From JBBPZK01 sp965219175 (lineage in GTDB: Bacteria > Actinomycetota > Rubrobacteria > Rubrobacterales > Rubrobacteraceae): DNA of 64,000 nucleotides. The translations under genes were made by a program, and so were the position numbers. How positions within the stretch are numbered: position 1 is the first letter of the stretch; each line of letters opens with the position of its first letter. Where the stretch lies: NCBI GenBank assembly GCA_965219175.1, contig CBDCNI010000001.1, positions 682,001 to 746,000 on the forward strand, read 5' to 3'. The notes under the pieces were generated by a model, which had not been told where the DNA came from, ran no database searches, and worked only from the letters and a program-made list of their open reading frames with translations. Shown here piece after piece: positions 1-7,903 of this stretch.

Positions 1-290
1 GAGATCTGGAGATCGACCCGGATCAGGTAGAGGTCCGTAAGGGTGACAGGAAGATTCTTCTCTCCCCGCGCGAGTTCAAACTACTCTACACCCTGGCACA
101 GAGCCCCGGACGGGTCTTCCCTCGCGAATCTCTCCTGCGGCAGGTCTGGGGCGAGGACGAGTATATAGACGAACGTACCGTCAACGTCTACGTCCAGCGC
201 CTGCGCACCAAACTCGGCGATAGCTCGACGTCCCCGAAGCTGATAGAAACCGTTAGGGGATTTGGTTACCGCTTCGTAAAACCAACCTGA
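1..290 (+). CDS. OmpR/PhoB-type response regulator, C-terminal part (5' end outside window)
   Basis: The frame entering the window reads DLEIDPDQVEVRKGDRKILL and ends at TGA 288-290. It is a winged-helix DNA-binding domain of the OmpR/PhoB family: the SPREFKLLYTLAQSPGRV segment, the recognition-helix region DERTVNVYVQRLRTKLG and the wing GFGYRFVKP are all present. The receiver domain must lie upstream of base 1. The domain binds promoter DNA after phosphorylation by a partner kinase. No kinase follows it here, since the next gene is convergent, so the target and partner are unknown. Confidence 0.9.
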   Translation, partial: DLEIDPDQVEVRKGDRKILLSPREFKLLYTLAQSPGRVFPRESLLRQVWGEDEYIDERTVNVYVQRLRTKLGDSSTSPKLIETVRGFGYRFVKPT

Positions 291-316
291 GAGTAGCCGC
301 CGGTTGGACTACCTTT

Positions 317-1357
317 CTAAGCGCCTGAGACCCGACGGATCAGGGCTCCTCCCCGAATGGTCTCGCCGGCCCGGACGTCGTAGCCGTGACCGACGATGCA
401 GTCTTCCAGATAAGCTTCGTCTCCCACGCTCGCGCCGGGCAGCAGGATGCTCCGCTTGATAGTGGCGTTCGGGCGGATCCAACAATCACTCCCAACCGTA
501 ACGTCCCCCGCGAGCACCACATCCCGCCCAACCACCGCGTCCCTTCCAACCACCACGTAACCATCTATCGTGGCTGAAGGGTGGATCTGGGCGTCCTCCC
601 CGACCCACAGGCTCTCTCCCCGCTTCTCACCCGGAATCTTCACCTTAACTTTGCCCGAGAGCACGTCGTACTGGGCCTGACGGTACGCTTGCAAAGTCCC
701 GATATCCGACCAGTAAAAATTCCCCTGATAGCCCACGAAACTCTCTCCGTTTTCGAGGAGCTTCGGGAAAACGTCCTGGGCGAAGTCGAAGAAAGTATCC
801 TCGGGGGCGTAATCAAGGGCGCGCGGCTCGAAGACGTAGATGCCGGTATTGGCGAGCGTGCTGATCGCCTCCTTCGGGTCCGGCTTCTCTTGAAACCCCT
901 TGATGTTACCCTTCTCGTCCACCACGACCACCCCGAACTCCGAGGTGTCGTAAACTCTCCTCAACGCTATCGTGGCGAGGGCTCCCCGCTCCTTGTGGAA
1001 GGCGACCATCTCCCCGATATCCACGTCGGTCAGGGCGTCGCCGGAGACGACCACGAAGGTATCATCGAACCTATCGGCCAAACGTTTCACACCCCCGGCC
1101 GTGCCGAGGAGCTTGTCTTCCCGGCTCAGGTTGACCGACATACCGTTGACCCTGGAATCCTCGCCGTAGGCCTTCAGCAGGGCGTCGGCCAGGTAGTGGA
1201 CGTTTACGTGGACCTCATCGACGCCGTGGGTAGCCAGCAGGCGGAAGATGTGCTCGATTATGGGAGTGTCAACGATCGGAGCCATCGGTTTCGGGACCTC
1301 TCCTGTCAGCGGGAAAAGCCTCGTTCCCTTGCCCGCCGCAAGCGCCATCGCCTTCAT
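317..1357 (-). CDS. NDP-sugar pyrophosphorylase (nucleotidyltransferase with hexapeptide tail)
   Basis: 346 residues. The N-terminus carries the nucleotide-sugar pyrophosphorylase signature (LAAGKGTRLFPLTGEVPKPM, residues about 7-26), with the sugar-binding EKP and WSDIGT segments further on. Residues about 250-340 form hexapeptide repeats (VVVGRDAVVGRDVVLAGDV) of a left-handed beta helix. Family members couple a sugar-1-phosphate to NTP, most often GTP-mannose or dTTP/UTP-glucose; the sequence resembles mannose-1-phosphate guanylyltransferase-like proteins but the base and sugar cannot be fixed from sequence. It is divergent from murB with 133 bases between them, so a cell-envelope sugar donor role is plausible. 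Confidence 0.85.
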   Translation of the reverse strand: MKAMALAAGKGTRLFPLTGEVPKPMAPIVDTPIIEHIFRLLATHGVDEVHVNVHYLADALLKAYGEDSRVNGMSVNLSREDKLLGTAGGVKRLADRFDDTFVVVSGDALTDVDIGEMVAFHKERGALATIALRRVYDTSEFGVVVVDEKGNIKGFQEKPDPKEAISTLANTGIYVFEPRALDYAPEDTFFDFAQDVFPKLLENGESFVGYQGNFYWSDIGTLQAYRQAQYDVLSGKVKVKIPGEKRGESLWVGEDAQIHPSATIDGYVVVGRDAVVGRDVVLAGDVTVGSDCWIRPNATIKRSILLPGASVGDEAYLEDCIVGHGYDVRAGETIRGGALIRRVSGA

Positions 1358-1478
1358 CTCACACCTGCCATTCTCTATCCTCGTCGAGTTCGGCCTTTAG
1401 GTGCCGTACCTGTCGCTGAAGTTTGTCCATGGTCACCGCGCTCTCCCGATCCCGCCTGCAAAACCAACTCCCGTACTC

Positions 1479-1484
1479 TATATT
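1479..1484 (+). promoter_or_regulatory. -10 hexamer (TATATT) placing murB as leaderless
   Basis: TATATT ends 6 bases before the ATG at 1491, so a transcript starting 6-7 bases after the hexamer would begin at or next to the start codon. No Shine-Dalgarno sequence precedes this ATG, which fits leaderless translation. No convincing -35 element was seen. Confidence 0.5.
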
Positions 1485-1490
1485 CTCCTC

Positions 1491-2384
1491 ATGCAAAGGG
1501 AAACTCTACACCGGCTTTTCCCCTCGGCCAAGTTCGACGAGCCTCTCAAACGTTACACAGCCTGGAAGATCGGCGGCCCCGCCGATGCCCTGATAGAGCC
1601 CCGAGACACTTCTACCCTAATAGAAGCCGTCAAAACAGCCAGGGAACACGGCATCCCCCTTACGGTTCTCGGCGGTGGCACGAACGTGCTGGTCCGGGAC
1701 GGCGGCGTCAGGGGCCTCGTCATTCGCCTCGCCAAAGCACTCACGAACGTGGAAGTAGAGGGGGAGCGCGTGGTGGCCGACGCGGGGGTCCTCTACCCGG
1801 TCCTCGCCAACACCACCGCCGGCCGCGGGCTCGCCGGGCTTGAGTTCGCCACCGGCATCCCCGGAACCGTCGGAGGCGCCGTGTACATGAACGCCGGGGC
1901 CTACGGCAGCGAGACGCGGGAAGTCCTCAACTGGGCCGAAATCTACCGCGACGGCGAAGTGGTCCGAATGGAGAACGCCGACCTCGACCTCTCCTACCGG
2001 CACAGCATTCTGCACGAACACCCGGATTGGTTCGTCCTTCGGGCGGCCTACACACTTACGCCAGGCGACGCTGACGAGCTGAAGGCCCGTATAAAAGAGT
2101 TCCGGGCGCAGCGCATGGGCGGCTCCCCCAACAAGCCTAGTTGCGGCTCCACCTTCAAACGTCCCGAGAACGACTTTCCCGGCCGTGTCATAGAGGCGGC
2201 GGGTTTGAAAGGGACCAGGGTCGGTATGATCGAGGTCTCGCCCGTCCACGCCAACTACCTCGTCAACCTCGGCGGAGGCACGGCCAAAGACGCCCTGGAG
2301 TTAATACAGCTCGTCCGCGAGAAAGTCTACGAGAGGCTCGGCATAGAGCTAGAGGCCGAAGTCAGGGTGATCGGGGAAGCTTGA
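1491..2384 (+). CDS. murB: UDP-N-acetylmuramate dehydrogenase MurB
   Basis: 297 residues from ATG 1491. MurB reduces UDP-GlcNAc-enolpyruvate to UDP-MurNAc with FAD and NADPH in the cytoplasm, the second committed step of peptidoglycan synthesis. The FAD-binding segment LGGGTNVLVRDGGVRGLVI, GIPGTVGGAVYMNAGAYG, the active-site region SCGSTFKRP and a late Glu in LEAEVRVIGE are visible; the CGSTFKRP form and the length fit type II enzymes. The frame is open upstream to 1401, but those 30 residues are not MurB-like and the -10 at 1479 lies inside them, so the later ATG was chosen. Convergent with the GNAT gene. Confidence 0.93.
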   Translation: MQRETLHRLFPSAKFDEPLKRYTAWKIGGPADALIEPRDTSTLIEAVKTAREHGIPLTVLGGGTNVLVRDGGVRGLVIRLAKALTNVEVEGERVVADAGVLYPVLANTTAGRGLAGLEFATGIPGTVGGAVYMNAGAYGSETREVLNWAEIYRDGEVVRMENADLDLSYRHSILHEHPDWFVLRAAYTLTPGDADELKARIKEFRAQRMGGSPNKPSCGSTFKRPENDFPGRVIEAAGLKGTRVGMIEVSPVHANYLVNLGGGTAKDALELIQLVREKVYERLGIELEAEVRVIGEA

Positions 2385-2406
2385 AGCTGGTCAACTCTTC
2401 GGCTAG

Positions 2407-2994
2407 TCAGCCCGCGGCAGGTTTTCGGGGCGGTGAAAGTCCTTTCGTGTCTAGCATCGCGGCGGCGAGGTCTTTGGGAGGCTGCGGACATCCGCTCTTC
2501 TCCTGTAAGGATAGCTGCCACCATCCCACGTCGTGCCAAGCTCCAAGCTTATAGCCTACTTCCTGGTAGGTTCCAACCGGCCGAAATCCGACTGATTCGT
2601 GCAGCCGTATGCTGGACGTGTTCGGCAGCGTAATGCCGGCGTATGCGTTGTAAAAACCCTGGCTCGTGAGTATCTCCAAGAGTGCCGTGTAAAGTGTCTT
2701 GCCGACTCCGATCCCGCGATACGATTCTTCCACATAGGCTGAGACGTCCACCGACCACGCATAGGCGGCGCGTGAGCGGTGTGTGGAGGCGTAAGCGTAA
2801 CCCGAGATCTTCCCGTCATTTTCCAAAACGAGCCACGGTAGCCGCGCGGTCGTCTCCTCGATACGCTGTTCCATCTCTCCGGTGGTTGGAGGATCCACCT
2901 CAAATGAGATAGCGCTGTACCTTACTATGGGAGCGTAGATCCGGGCGATTTGATCGGCGTCTTCCGTAGTCGCCAATCGAAGCCTTGATTCCAC
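2407..2994 (-). CDS. GNAT acetyltransferase, phosphinothricin-acetyltransferase-like
   Basis: 195 residues from GTG 2994. The sequence follows the Pat/Bar family throughout: IARIYAPIV, ISFEVDPPT, PWLVLENDGKISGYAYAS, WSVDVSAYVEESYRGIGVGKTLY (acetyl-CoA loop), AGITLPNTSSIRLHESVGF and GAWHDVGWW. Such enzymes N-acetylate small amines or amino-acid analogues with acetyl-CoA. The last 25 residues are an extra proline-rich tail. The gene starts 8 bases after the stop of the NYN gene, so the two probably share a transcript. The true substrate is unknown; many chromosomal relatives acetylate methionine sulfone or sulfoximine rather than phosphinothricin. Confidence 0.85.
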   Translation of the reverse strand: MESRLRLATTEDADQIARIYAPIVRYSAISFEVDPPTTGEMEQRIEETTARLPWLVLENDGKISGYAYASTHRSRAAYAWSVDVSAYVEESYRGIGVGKTLYTALLEILTSQGFYNAYAGITLPNTSSIRLHESVGFRPVGTYQEVGYKLGAWHDVGWWQLSLQEKSGCPQPPKDLAAAMLDTKGLSPPRKPAAG

Positions 2995-3002
2995 GGCTTT
3001 CT

Positions 3003-3566
3003 CTAGCCGACCTGCTGCCGCGACGAGACCCGGAACAGGTCTGGAATGTCGGAGAGGTCAGTGTGGAGGTCGCAGACGTCGAGGAGGGCCTGGGAGGTAC
3101 ATTGGCCGGCGCTTATGACCTCGACGCGGATTCCCTTTTCGCTCTGGAGGTACTCGACGGCTTCGACGTAGTCGCCGTCGCCTGAGACCAGGACGTAGGT
3201 ATCGGTGCGGTCCGCGAGGCGCATCATGTCCACGATGATCCCGATATCCCAGTCACCCTTGTGATGGATGCTCCGCTCGCCTTCCGGGCTGAAAGTCTCG
3301 TGGACGAGGAGAGGCTTCGAGCGGACCTTGTAGCCGAACTTGTTCAGGTTGTAGACGAAAGAACGGGACGAAGAAGACCCTGAGTCGTCGGCTTCTTGCT
3401 TCTCGACTATGTAGAAAGTCGCGCGCAGCAGCTTGCGGCTATCGGTGGCGGCGGAGAGCAGCACCCCGTAGTCGAGGACTCCCTTGAAGTAGTTCTTGAT
3501 GGAGTGGTAAAGGTTCGCGCCGTCTACGAAAACAGCTACGCGCTCCGCTTTGCCACTCGTCTCCAT
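3003..3566 (-). CDS. NYN-domain (LabA/DUF88-type) putative ribonuclease
   Basis: 187 residues. The N-terminal VAVFVDGANLYHS (first acidic residue), KGDWDIGIIVDMMRLA (second acidic cluster) and VLVSGDGDYVEAVEYLQ (third) are the acidic motifs of the PIN-like NYN fold, which in related proteins binds metal and cleaves RNA. The ORF is a single domain with no DNA- or RNA-binding extension. On the minus strand TAACAT ends 6 bases before the ATG, so this too looks leaderless. It leads a two-gene unit with the acetyltransferase. The RNA target is unknown. Confidence 0.8.
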   Translation of the reverse strand: METSGKAERVAVFVDGANLYHSIKNYFKGVLDYGVLLSAATDSRKLLRATFYIVEKQEADDSGSSSSRSFVYNLNKFGYKVRSKPLLVHETFSPEGERSIHHKGDWDIGIIVDMMRLADRTDTYVLVSGDGDYVEAVEYLQSEKGIRVEVISAGQCTSQALLDVCDLHTDLSDIPDLFRVSSRQQVG

Positions 3567-3572
3567 GGCCCG

Positions 3573-3578
3573 ATGTTA
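3573..3578 (-). promoter_or_regulatory. -10 hexamer (TAACAT) of leaderless NYN gene
   Basis: On the minus strand TAACAT is followed by six bases and then the ATG at 3566, the same geometry as at murB, the HNH gene, the LOV phosphatase and the gene at 63642. There is no ribosome-binding site before the ATG. Confidence 0.4.
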
Positions 3579-3613
3579 CCAGAAAAAACCAAACCGCCGC
3601 CTAGCGTAGCCGA

Positions 3614-3619
3614 TATAAT
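3614..3619 (+). promoter_or_regulatory. Consensus -10 (TATAAT) for the STAS gene
   Basis: A perfect TATAAT. Transcription should begin near 3626, leaving a leader of only about 5 bases to TTG 3631 or 17 bases to ATG 3643. Confidence 0.55.
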
Positions 3620-3630
3620 GCCCGCTGTAG

Positions 3631-4008
3631 TTGATCCTAGGAATGTCTGAAAGCGAGACCGTACAGAGTATGAACTTCGCGGCGAATGTGGACGAGAGTA
3701 CCGGCTCCTACGCCGTGGTATCGGTGCGTGGGGAGATCGACCTTCACACTGCTCCGCAGGTCCAGGATGCTATAGATGAGTCCGTACAGAACGGTATCGG
3801 GACCGTGATCGTGGACATGAGCGAGATAGAGTTCATGGACTCGACCGCCCTCTCGACCTTCATGAGGGCCAGGGATTCCCTCGAAGAGCGTGGAGTCTCG
3901 CTCCGGCTCGCCACCCCCTCGCACGCTGTCGAACGCATCTTCTCCGTAACCGGTTTCGGCGACTACTTCGACATCTTCCCTTCCCGCGAAGCCGCGACGC
4001 CTTCCTGA
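3631..4008 (+). CDS. STAS-domain anti-sigma factor antagonist
   Basis: 125 residues from TTG 3631; ATG 3643 (MSESETVQ) is an equally possible start, but its purine-rich stretch is too close to serve as a ribosome-binding site. The protein is a single STAS domain: SVRGEIDLHTAPQVQDAI, then VIVDMSEIEFMDSTALSTFMRARDSL, where the Ser of DSTAL is the site phosphorylated in SpoIIAA/RsbV-type antagonists. Such proteins bind an anti-sigma kinase when unphosphorylated. No kinase or sigma gene is adjacent. The LOV-PP2C protein at 37.2-38.9 kb is the kind of phosphatase that dephosphorylates such a protein, but a link between them is inference. Confidence 0.85.
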   Translation: MILGMSESETVQSMNFAANVDESTGSYAVVSVRGEIDLHTAPQVQDAIDESVQNGIGTVIVDMSEIEFMDSTALSTFMRARDSLEERGVSLRLATPSHAVERIFSVTGFGDYFDIFPSREAATPS

Positions 4009-4027
4009 CTCCCGACCCGCCGCATAC

Positions 4028-4033
4028 TAGAAT
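4028..4033 (+). promoter_or_regulatory. -10 hexamer (TAGAAT) upstream of the CCA enzyme
   Basis: TAGAAT lies 10 bases before ATG 4044, so the transcript should begin within a few bases of the start codon; no ribosome-binding site is present. Confidence 0.4.
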
Positions 4034-4043
4034 CTAGGCGGCT

Positions 4044-5567
4044 ATGATGACGGAGATCAAAAATGTTCAGGTTCCACACGCCCTGGGACGGCTGGGCGAA
4101 GCGTTCCGGGAAGCAGAGCATGAACTGTACCTGGTCGGCGGGTTCGTGCGCGACGCTCTGCTCGGCGGGGCGGGTACGGACGTGGACGCGACGACCGGGG
4201 CGCGTCCGGCGGAGATCAAGAAACTGCTCAGGGGAACCGCTGGTCATCTGTGGACCGTCGGGGAACGCTTCGGGACTATCGGGGCCGAAGTAGGCGGCTA
4301 CTCGGTCGAGGTGACGACTTACCGGAGCGATCTCTACACCGAAGGGAGCCGCCACCCGGAGGTGACTTTCGGGGAGAGCCTCGCCGACGACCTGGCCCGG
4401 CGGGATTTCACGATCAACGCCATAGCGGCGGATGCGCTATCCGGGGAGATCCTGGACCCCACGGCCGGCCGGGGAGACCTGGAGAACGGTGTCATCCGTC
4501 CCGTCGGCGACCCTCTTGACAGGATGCGCGACGATCCCTTGCGCATGCTCCGGGCCGTCCGTTTCCAGACCACGCTCTCTAAGCCGGAGAAGCCGTTCGC
4601 GATGACGGCGGACCTCGAAAAGTCCATCCTGGAGAACGCCCACTGGCTGGAGAGCATCTCCGCCGAACGCATCCGGGGAGAGTTCGAGAAGATACTCATC
4701 TCCGAGAACGTTGCGGCTGGTCTACGGGCGCTGGTGCGGCTTGGCCTGATGCGCTACATCGTACCGGAGTTCCTTGAGACCCTGGCCGTCGAGCAGGAGG
4801 CCGAATTCCATCACAAGGACGTCTTCGAGCACACCCTGATGGTGGTCGAGAACGTCGACCCGGATCCGATCCTCCGCAAGGCCGCTTTTTTCCACGATAT
4901 CGGCAAGCCGCGCACCCTGATCTACGAGTACCGCTGCACTTACTGCGGGACCAAGAGTACCCAAAAAAGCGCCGGTGAGGGCGAGTGCGAACGCTGCGGC
5001 GGGAGGACCTTGCCGAAGAGGATCCACTTTTACGGCCACGAGAACGTCGGGGCCGCGATAGCCCGCAAGGCGATGAAGCGTCTCGCTTATCCGAAGGACG
5101 ACATAGACGCCGTCGCCCACCTCGTCGTCAACCACATGCGCCCGATGGGCTACGCGGTCGGGCGCGACCCGTGGAGTGACTCGGCGGTGAGGCGCTTTAT
5201 CCGGGACACGCACCTGGCGCGCGGGGAGAAGGAGCTTTCGAACGTGGACCTGCTCCTCCGGCTCGCGCGGGCCGATATAACCGGGAGCGCGCCACGCAAC
5301 CGCCGCATCGCTGAGGAATCCTGGAGGAGCTTAAAGGGACGGGTGGACGAAGTCCGGGCCGAGGACGATATCGAGAAGCTCGAAAGTCCTTTGGATGGGA
5401 ACGAGTTGATGGAGCGGTTCGAGCGGGGACCGGGACGTTGGATCCAGCCGATCAAAACCTACCTCGAAGGCGAAGTCATAGAAGGTCGTCTCGCCCAGAA
5501 CGACAAAGACCGCGCCTGGCAACTGGCCCAAACCTACGCCCGAGAGAACGGAATACTGGAGGAGTAA
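4044..5567 (+). CDS. cca: CCA tRNA nucleotidyltransferase with HD domain and inserted zinc ribbon
   Basis: 507 residues. The N-terminal class II nucleotidyltransferase core has LYLVGGFVRDALLGGAGTDVD (catalytic acidic pair), RRDFTINAIA and the primer-binding RMLRAVRFQTTL region. It adds or repairs the 3' CCA of tRNA. A C-terminal HD phosphohydrolase domain has FHHKDVFEHTL and FFHDIGKP. Between HDIGKP and the next conserved His (FYGHENVGA) sits a four-cysteine insert, C298xxC301 and C315xxC318, which looks like a zinc ribbon. That insert is not standard for the family as I know it. The stop is one base short of the next ATG, so the rhodanese gene is probably co-transcribed. Confidence 0.88.
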   Translation: MMTEIKNVQVPHALGRLGEAFREAEHELYLVGGFVRDALLGGAGTDVDATTGARPAEIKKLLRGTAGHLWTVGERFGTIGAEVGGYSVEVTTYRSDLYTEGSRHPEVTFGESLADDLARRDFTINAIAADALSGEILDPTAGRGDLENGVIRPVGDPLDRMRDDPLRMLRAVRFQTTLSKPEKPFAMTADLEKSILENAHWLESISAERIRGEFEKILISENVAAGLRALVRLGLMRYIVPEFLETLAVEQEAEFHHKDVFEHTLMVVENVDPDPILRKAAFFHDIGKPRTLIYEYRCTYCGTKSTQKSAGEGECERCGGRTLPKRIHFYGHENVGAAIARKAMKRLAYPKDDIDAVAHLVVNHMRPMGYAVGRDPWSDSAVRRFIRDTHLARGEKELSNVDLLLRLARADITGSAPRNRRIAEESWRSLKGRVDEVRAEDDIEKLESPLDGNELMERFERGPGRWIQPIKTYLEGEVIEGRLAQNDKDRAWQLAQTYARENGILEE

Positions 5568-5568
5568 C

Positions 5569-6444
5569 ATGCCCGATACTTTCGACCCGCTCGCGACGAC
5601 GGAATGGCTCGCCGGACACCTCGACGACCCGGACCTGCGAGTAGTAGACATCCGGGGCTACGTCAAGAAGACCGACCTCGGCGGCGGCCGGCAAAAGGCC
5701 GAGTACCTCGCCGCCCGCGACGAGTACGACGAGGCGCACGTCCCCGGAGCCGTATACGTGGACTGGACCAGCGACATCACCGACCCGGACGACCCCGTAC
5801 CAGCCCAACTCGCCCCGCCGGAGCGCTTCGCCTCCCTGATGGGCTCCCTCGGTGTCGGAGACGAGACCCACGTCATTATCTACGATCACGCGGGCGGCCA
5901 GTTCGCCACGCGGCTGTGGTGGGCGCTGACCTACTACGGCCACGACAAAGTCTCCATCCTCGACGGCGGCTGGAACAAGTGGACTTCCGAAGGCCTGCCC
6001 ACAACCAACGAGACCCCGAGCCCGCAACCCGCGACGTTCACCCCGCGTCCCCGCGCCGGATGGAGGGTTGAGGCGGAAGAGGTGCTTTCCGCGAGCGAAA
6101 ACGGAAACGCCTTGCTCCTCGACGCCCGCGACCTGGGACAGTACAGTGACGAGATCAGGCGAGGTCCCCGCGGCGGCCACATCCCCGGTGCGAACCACCT
6201 CCACGCCGACAGTCTCTTCGCTGAAGATGGAACCTTCCGGTCTGAAGAGGAGCTGGCGCGCAGGCTGGGCGAAGCGGATGTCCCGGAAGACAAAGACGCT
6301 CCCATCGTCGCCTACTGCAACGGCGGGGTCGCGGCGACGGTTCCGCTCTTCGCGCTCCACCGGCTCGGTTACAGGAACCTCGCCAACTACGACGGCTCCT
6401 GGAACGAGTGGGGCCACAGAGAAGACCTGCCGGCCGAGAGCTAG
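5569..6444 (+). CDS. Sulfurtransferase (two-domain rhodanese)
   Basis: 291 residues with a strong GGAGGAG ribosome-binding site. Two rhodanese domains: an inactive N-terminal one (LRVVDIRGYVKKTDLGGGRQKAEYLAARDEYDEAHVPGAVYVDW, with Asp where the catalytic Cys would be, VIIYDHAGGQFATR) and an active C-terminal one with the loop CNGGVAAT, Cys250 carrying the persulfide. The loop form resembles thiosulfate sulfurtransferases rather than the CGSGVTA of mercaptopyruvate enzymes, so thiosulfate is the likelier donor, but substrate cannot be fixed by eye. It follows cca directly; both could act in tRNA metabolism only by speculation. Confidence 0.87.
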   Translation: MPDTFDPLATTEWLAGHLDDPDLRVVDIRGYVKKTDLGGGRQKAEYLAARDEYDEAHVPGAVYVDWTSDITDPDDPVPAQLAPPERFASLMGSLGVGDETHVIIYDHAGGQFATRLWWALTYYGHDKVSILDGGWNKWTSEGLPTTNETPSPQPATFTPRPRAGWRVEAEEVLSASENGNALLLDARDLGQYSDEIRRGPRGGHIPGANHLHADSLFAEDGTFRSEEELARRLGEADVPEDKDAPIVAYCNGGVAATVPLFALHRLGYRNLANYDGSWNEWGHREDLPAES

Positions 6445-6571
6445 GCAGCGCGCCCTACGCTACCCGTTTATCCCGCGCTGTTACAATGAGAACCAGAAGG
6501 CTCGTTCTCGGGCTCTACCGGGCCGAAGAGCCTGGTCCGGCAGCCTGGGAACCTCAGGAGGTCGAAGCCGG

Positions 6572-7189
6572 TTGCGGGCTAGAAACATAATTTCATGGGT
6601 CATCAGTCTGGTCATGATAGGGGCTGGGGTGGCTCTCATAGCCTCTTTCTTCTTGAACCAGGGTTCGGGCGGCAGCACGGCTACCAACGCCGCGAACCCG
6701 AGCGGCTTCAACGTCCCGGAGCTTGGGACGACGCAGAAAACCGTCGATTCCGGTCCAAAAGACAAGACGCTCGAGTTGACGATCCCCGCAATGAAACGTG
6801 TGGAAGACGCCAAGATACCCAGCGCTACGGGTGACGACCGAAAGACGCTCGACTCCAGCACGGCGATCCACCTGAAAGGAACTGGTTTCCCCTGGCAGAA
6901 GGTGGCGAACGTCTACATAGCGGGCCACCGGCTCGGCTACCCGAACACCGACAGCTTCCTCGCCTTCTACGACCTCGACGGCCTCAACAATGGGGACGAA
7001 GTCCTCCTAAAGGACGCAAGTGGCGAGAAATACACCTACAAAGTGTACAAAAAGATGATCGTAGGTCCCACGGACCTCCACGTTACGGAGCCGGTAGCGG
7101 GCAAGAACGTCGTAACGCTCCAGTCCTGCACCCTCCCTGACTACTCCAAACGCCTCATCGTCCAGGCCGAGTTGGTGGATAAAGCGTAG
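6572..7189 (+). CDS. Class E/F-type sortase
   Basis: 205 residues from TTG 6572, which has AGGAGG 10 bases upstream; the frame is open much further upstream but only as read-through of the rhodanese region. One N-terminal membrane segment (about residues 5-27, ISWVISLVMIGAGVALIASFF) is followed by the sortase fold. The catalytic triad is visible: His119 in IAGHRLGYPN, Cys186 in TLQSCTLPDYSKR and Arg194. Sortases cleave a sorting signal and join the protein to a surface amine. TLQSC replaces the usual TLxTC. No LPxTG-type substrate or pilin is encoded in the window, so it is probably a housekeeping enzyme. Confidence 0.85.
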   Translation: MRARNIISWVISLVMIGAGVALIASFFLNQGSGGSTATNAANPSGFNVPELGTTQKTVDSGPKDKTLELTIPAMKRVEDAKIPSATGDDRKTLDSSTAIHLKGTGFPWQKVANVYIAGHRLGYPNTDSFLAFYDLDGLNNGDEVLLKDASGEKYTYKVYKKMIVGPTDLHVTEPVAGKNVVTLQSCTLPDYSKRLIVQAELVDKA

Positions 7190-7206
7190 AAGGAAGGAAG
7201 ATCTCC

Positions 7207-7890
7207 GTGAGTAACGGTGATCCGTTGGAAGAGCAGATGTCCTACTACCGCTCACGCGCCGAGGAGTACGATGAGTGGTTTCTGCGCCAAGGACGCCACG
7301 ACCGAGGCCCCGAGCAGAACCGCCTCTGGCGCTCGGAAGTGGAGGAAGTACGAGAAGAGCTGAGACGTTTCGACCCCGCCGGAGACGTGCTGGAGCTTGC
7401 GTGCGGCACCGGCTGGTGGACGGAGGAATTGGCGCGGCACGCGGACCACATCACCGCCGTCGACGCTTCCCCGGAAGTTCTTGAGATCAACCGCGAAAAG
7501 CTCGCGGACAAGAAGGTAAACTACCTCCAGGCAGATCTCTTTACGTGGCGTCCCGATACTCTGTACGATACGGTGTTCTTCAGTTTCTGGCTCTCGCACG
7601 TGCCGCCGGAGAAGTTTTCGGAGTTTTGGAGCGTCGCGCGCGATTCGCTCCGTCCCGGCGGTCAGGTCTTCTTTATAGACTCGCTGCGGCCCGAAAAGCC
7701 CATCGTAAAAGAGCGTCCGCCGGGAGACCCGACCACCGTGCGGCAACTCAACGACGGCCGGGAGTTTCGGATCTTCAAGACCTTCTACGATCCCGATGGT
7801 CTCTCCACCCGGCTCGGGGATCTAGGCTGGGACTTCACAATACGAGCCACGGAGAACTATCTGCTCTACGGGTCCGGCGCGCCCCGATAA
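7207..7890 (+). CDS. Class I SAM-dependent methyltransferase
   Basis: 227 residues from GTG 7207 with a GGAAGGAAG ribosome-binding site. Motif I is VLELACGTGWWTEELARHADHITAVDASPEVLEINREK; a motif-IV-like stretch (LYDTVFFSFWLSHVP) and the post-IV RPGGQVFFIDSL follow, as in the UbiE/methyltransferase-11/25 group. The substrate is not predictable. The N-terminus (MSYYRSRAEEYDEWFLRQGRHD) is typical of small-molecule methyltransferases of actinobacteria. It lies 17 bases after the sortase and may share its transcript. Confidence 0.85.
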   Translation: MSNGDPLEEQMSYYRSRAEEYDEWFLRQGRHDRGPEQNRLWRSEVEEVREELRRFDPAGDVLELACGTGWWTEELARHADHITAVDASPEVLEINREKLADKKVNYLQADLFTWRPDTLYDTVFFSFWLSHVPPEKFSEFWSVARDSLRPGGQVFFIDSLRPEKPIVKERPPGDPTTVRQLNDGREFRIFKTFYDPDGLSTRLGDLGWDFTIRATENYLLYGSGAPR

Positions 7891-7903
7891 ACCCCCCGCT
7901 CCC

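Noticed and set aside
581..1843. Plus-strand open frame of 420 codons opposite the pyrophosphorylase
   Set aside because: Overlaps murB in another frame and has no recognisable domain.
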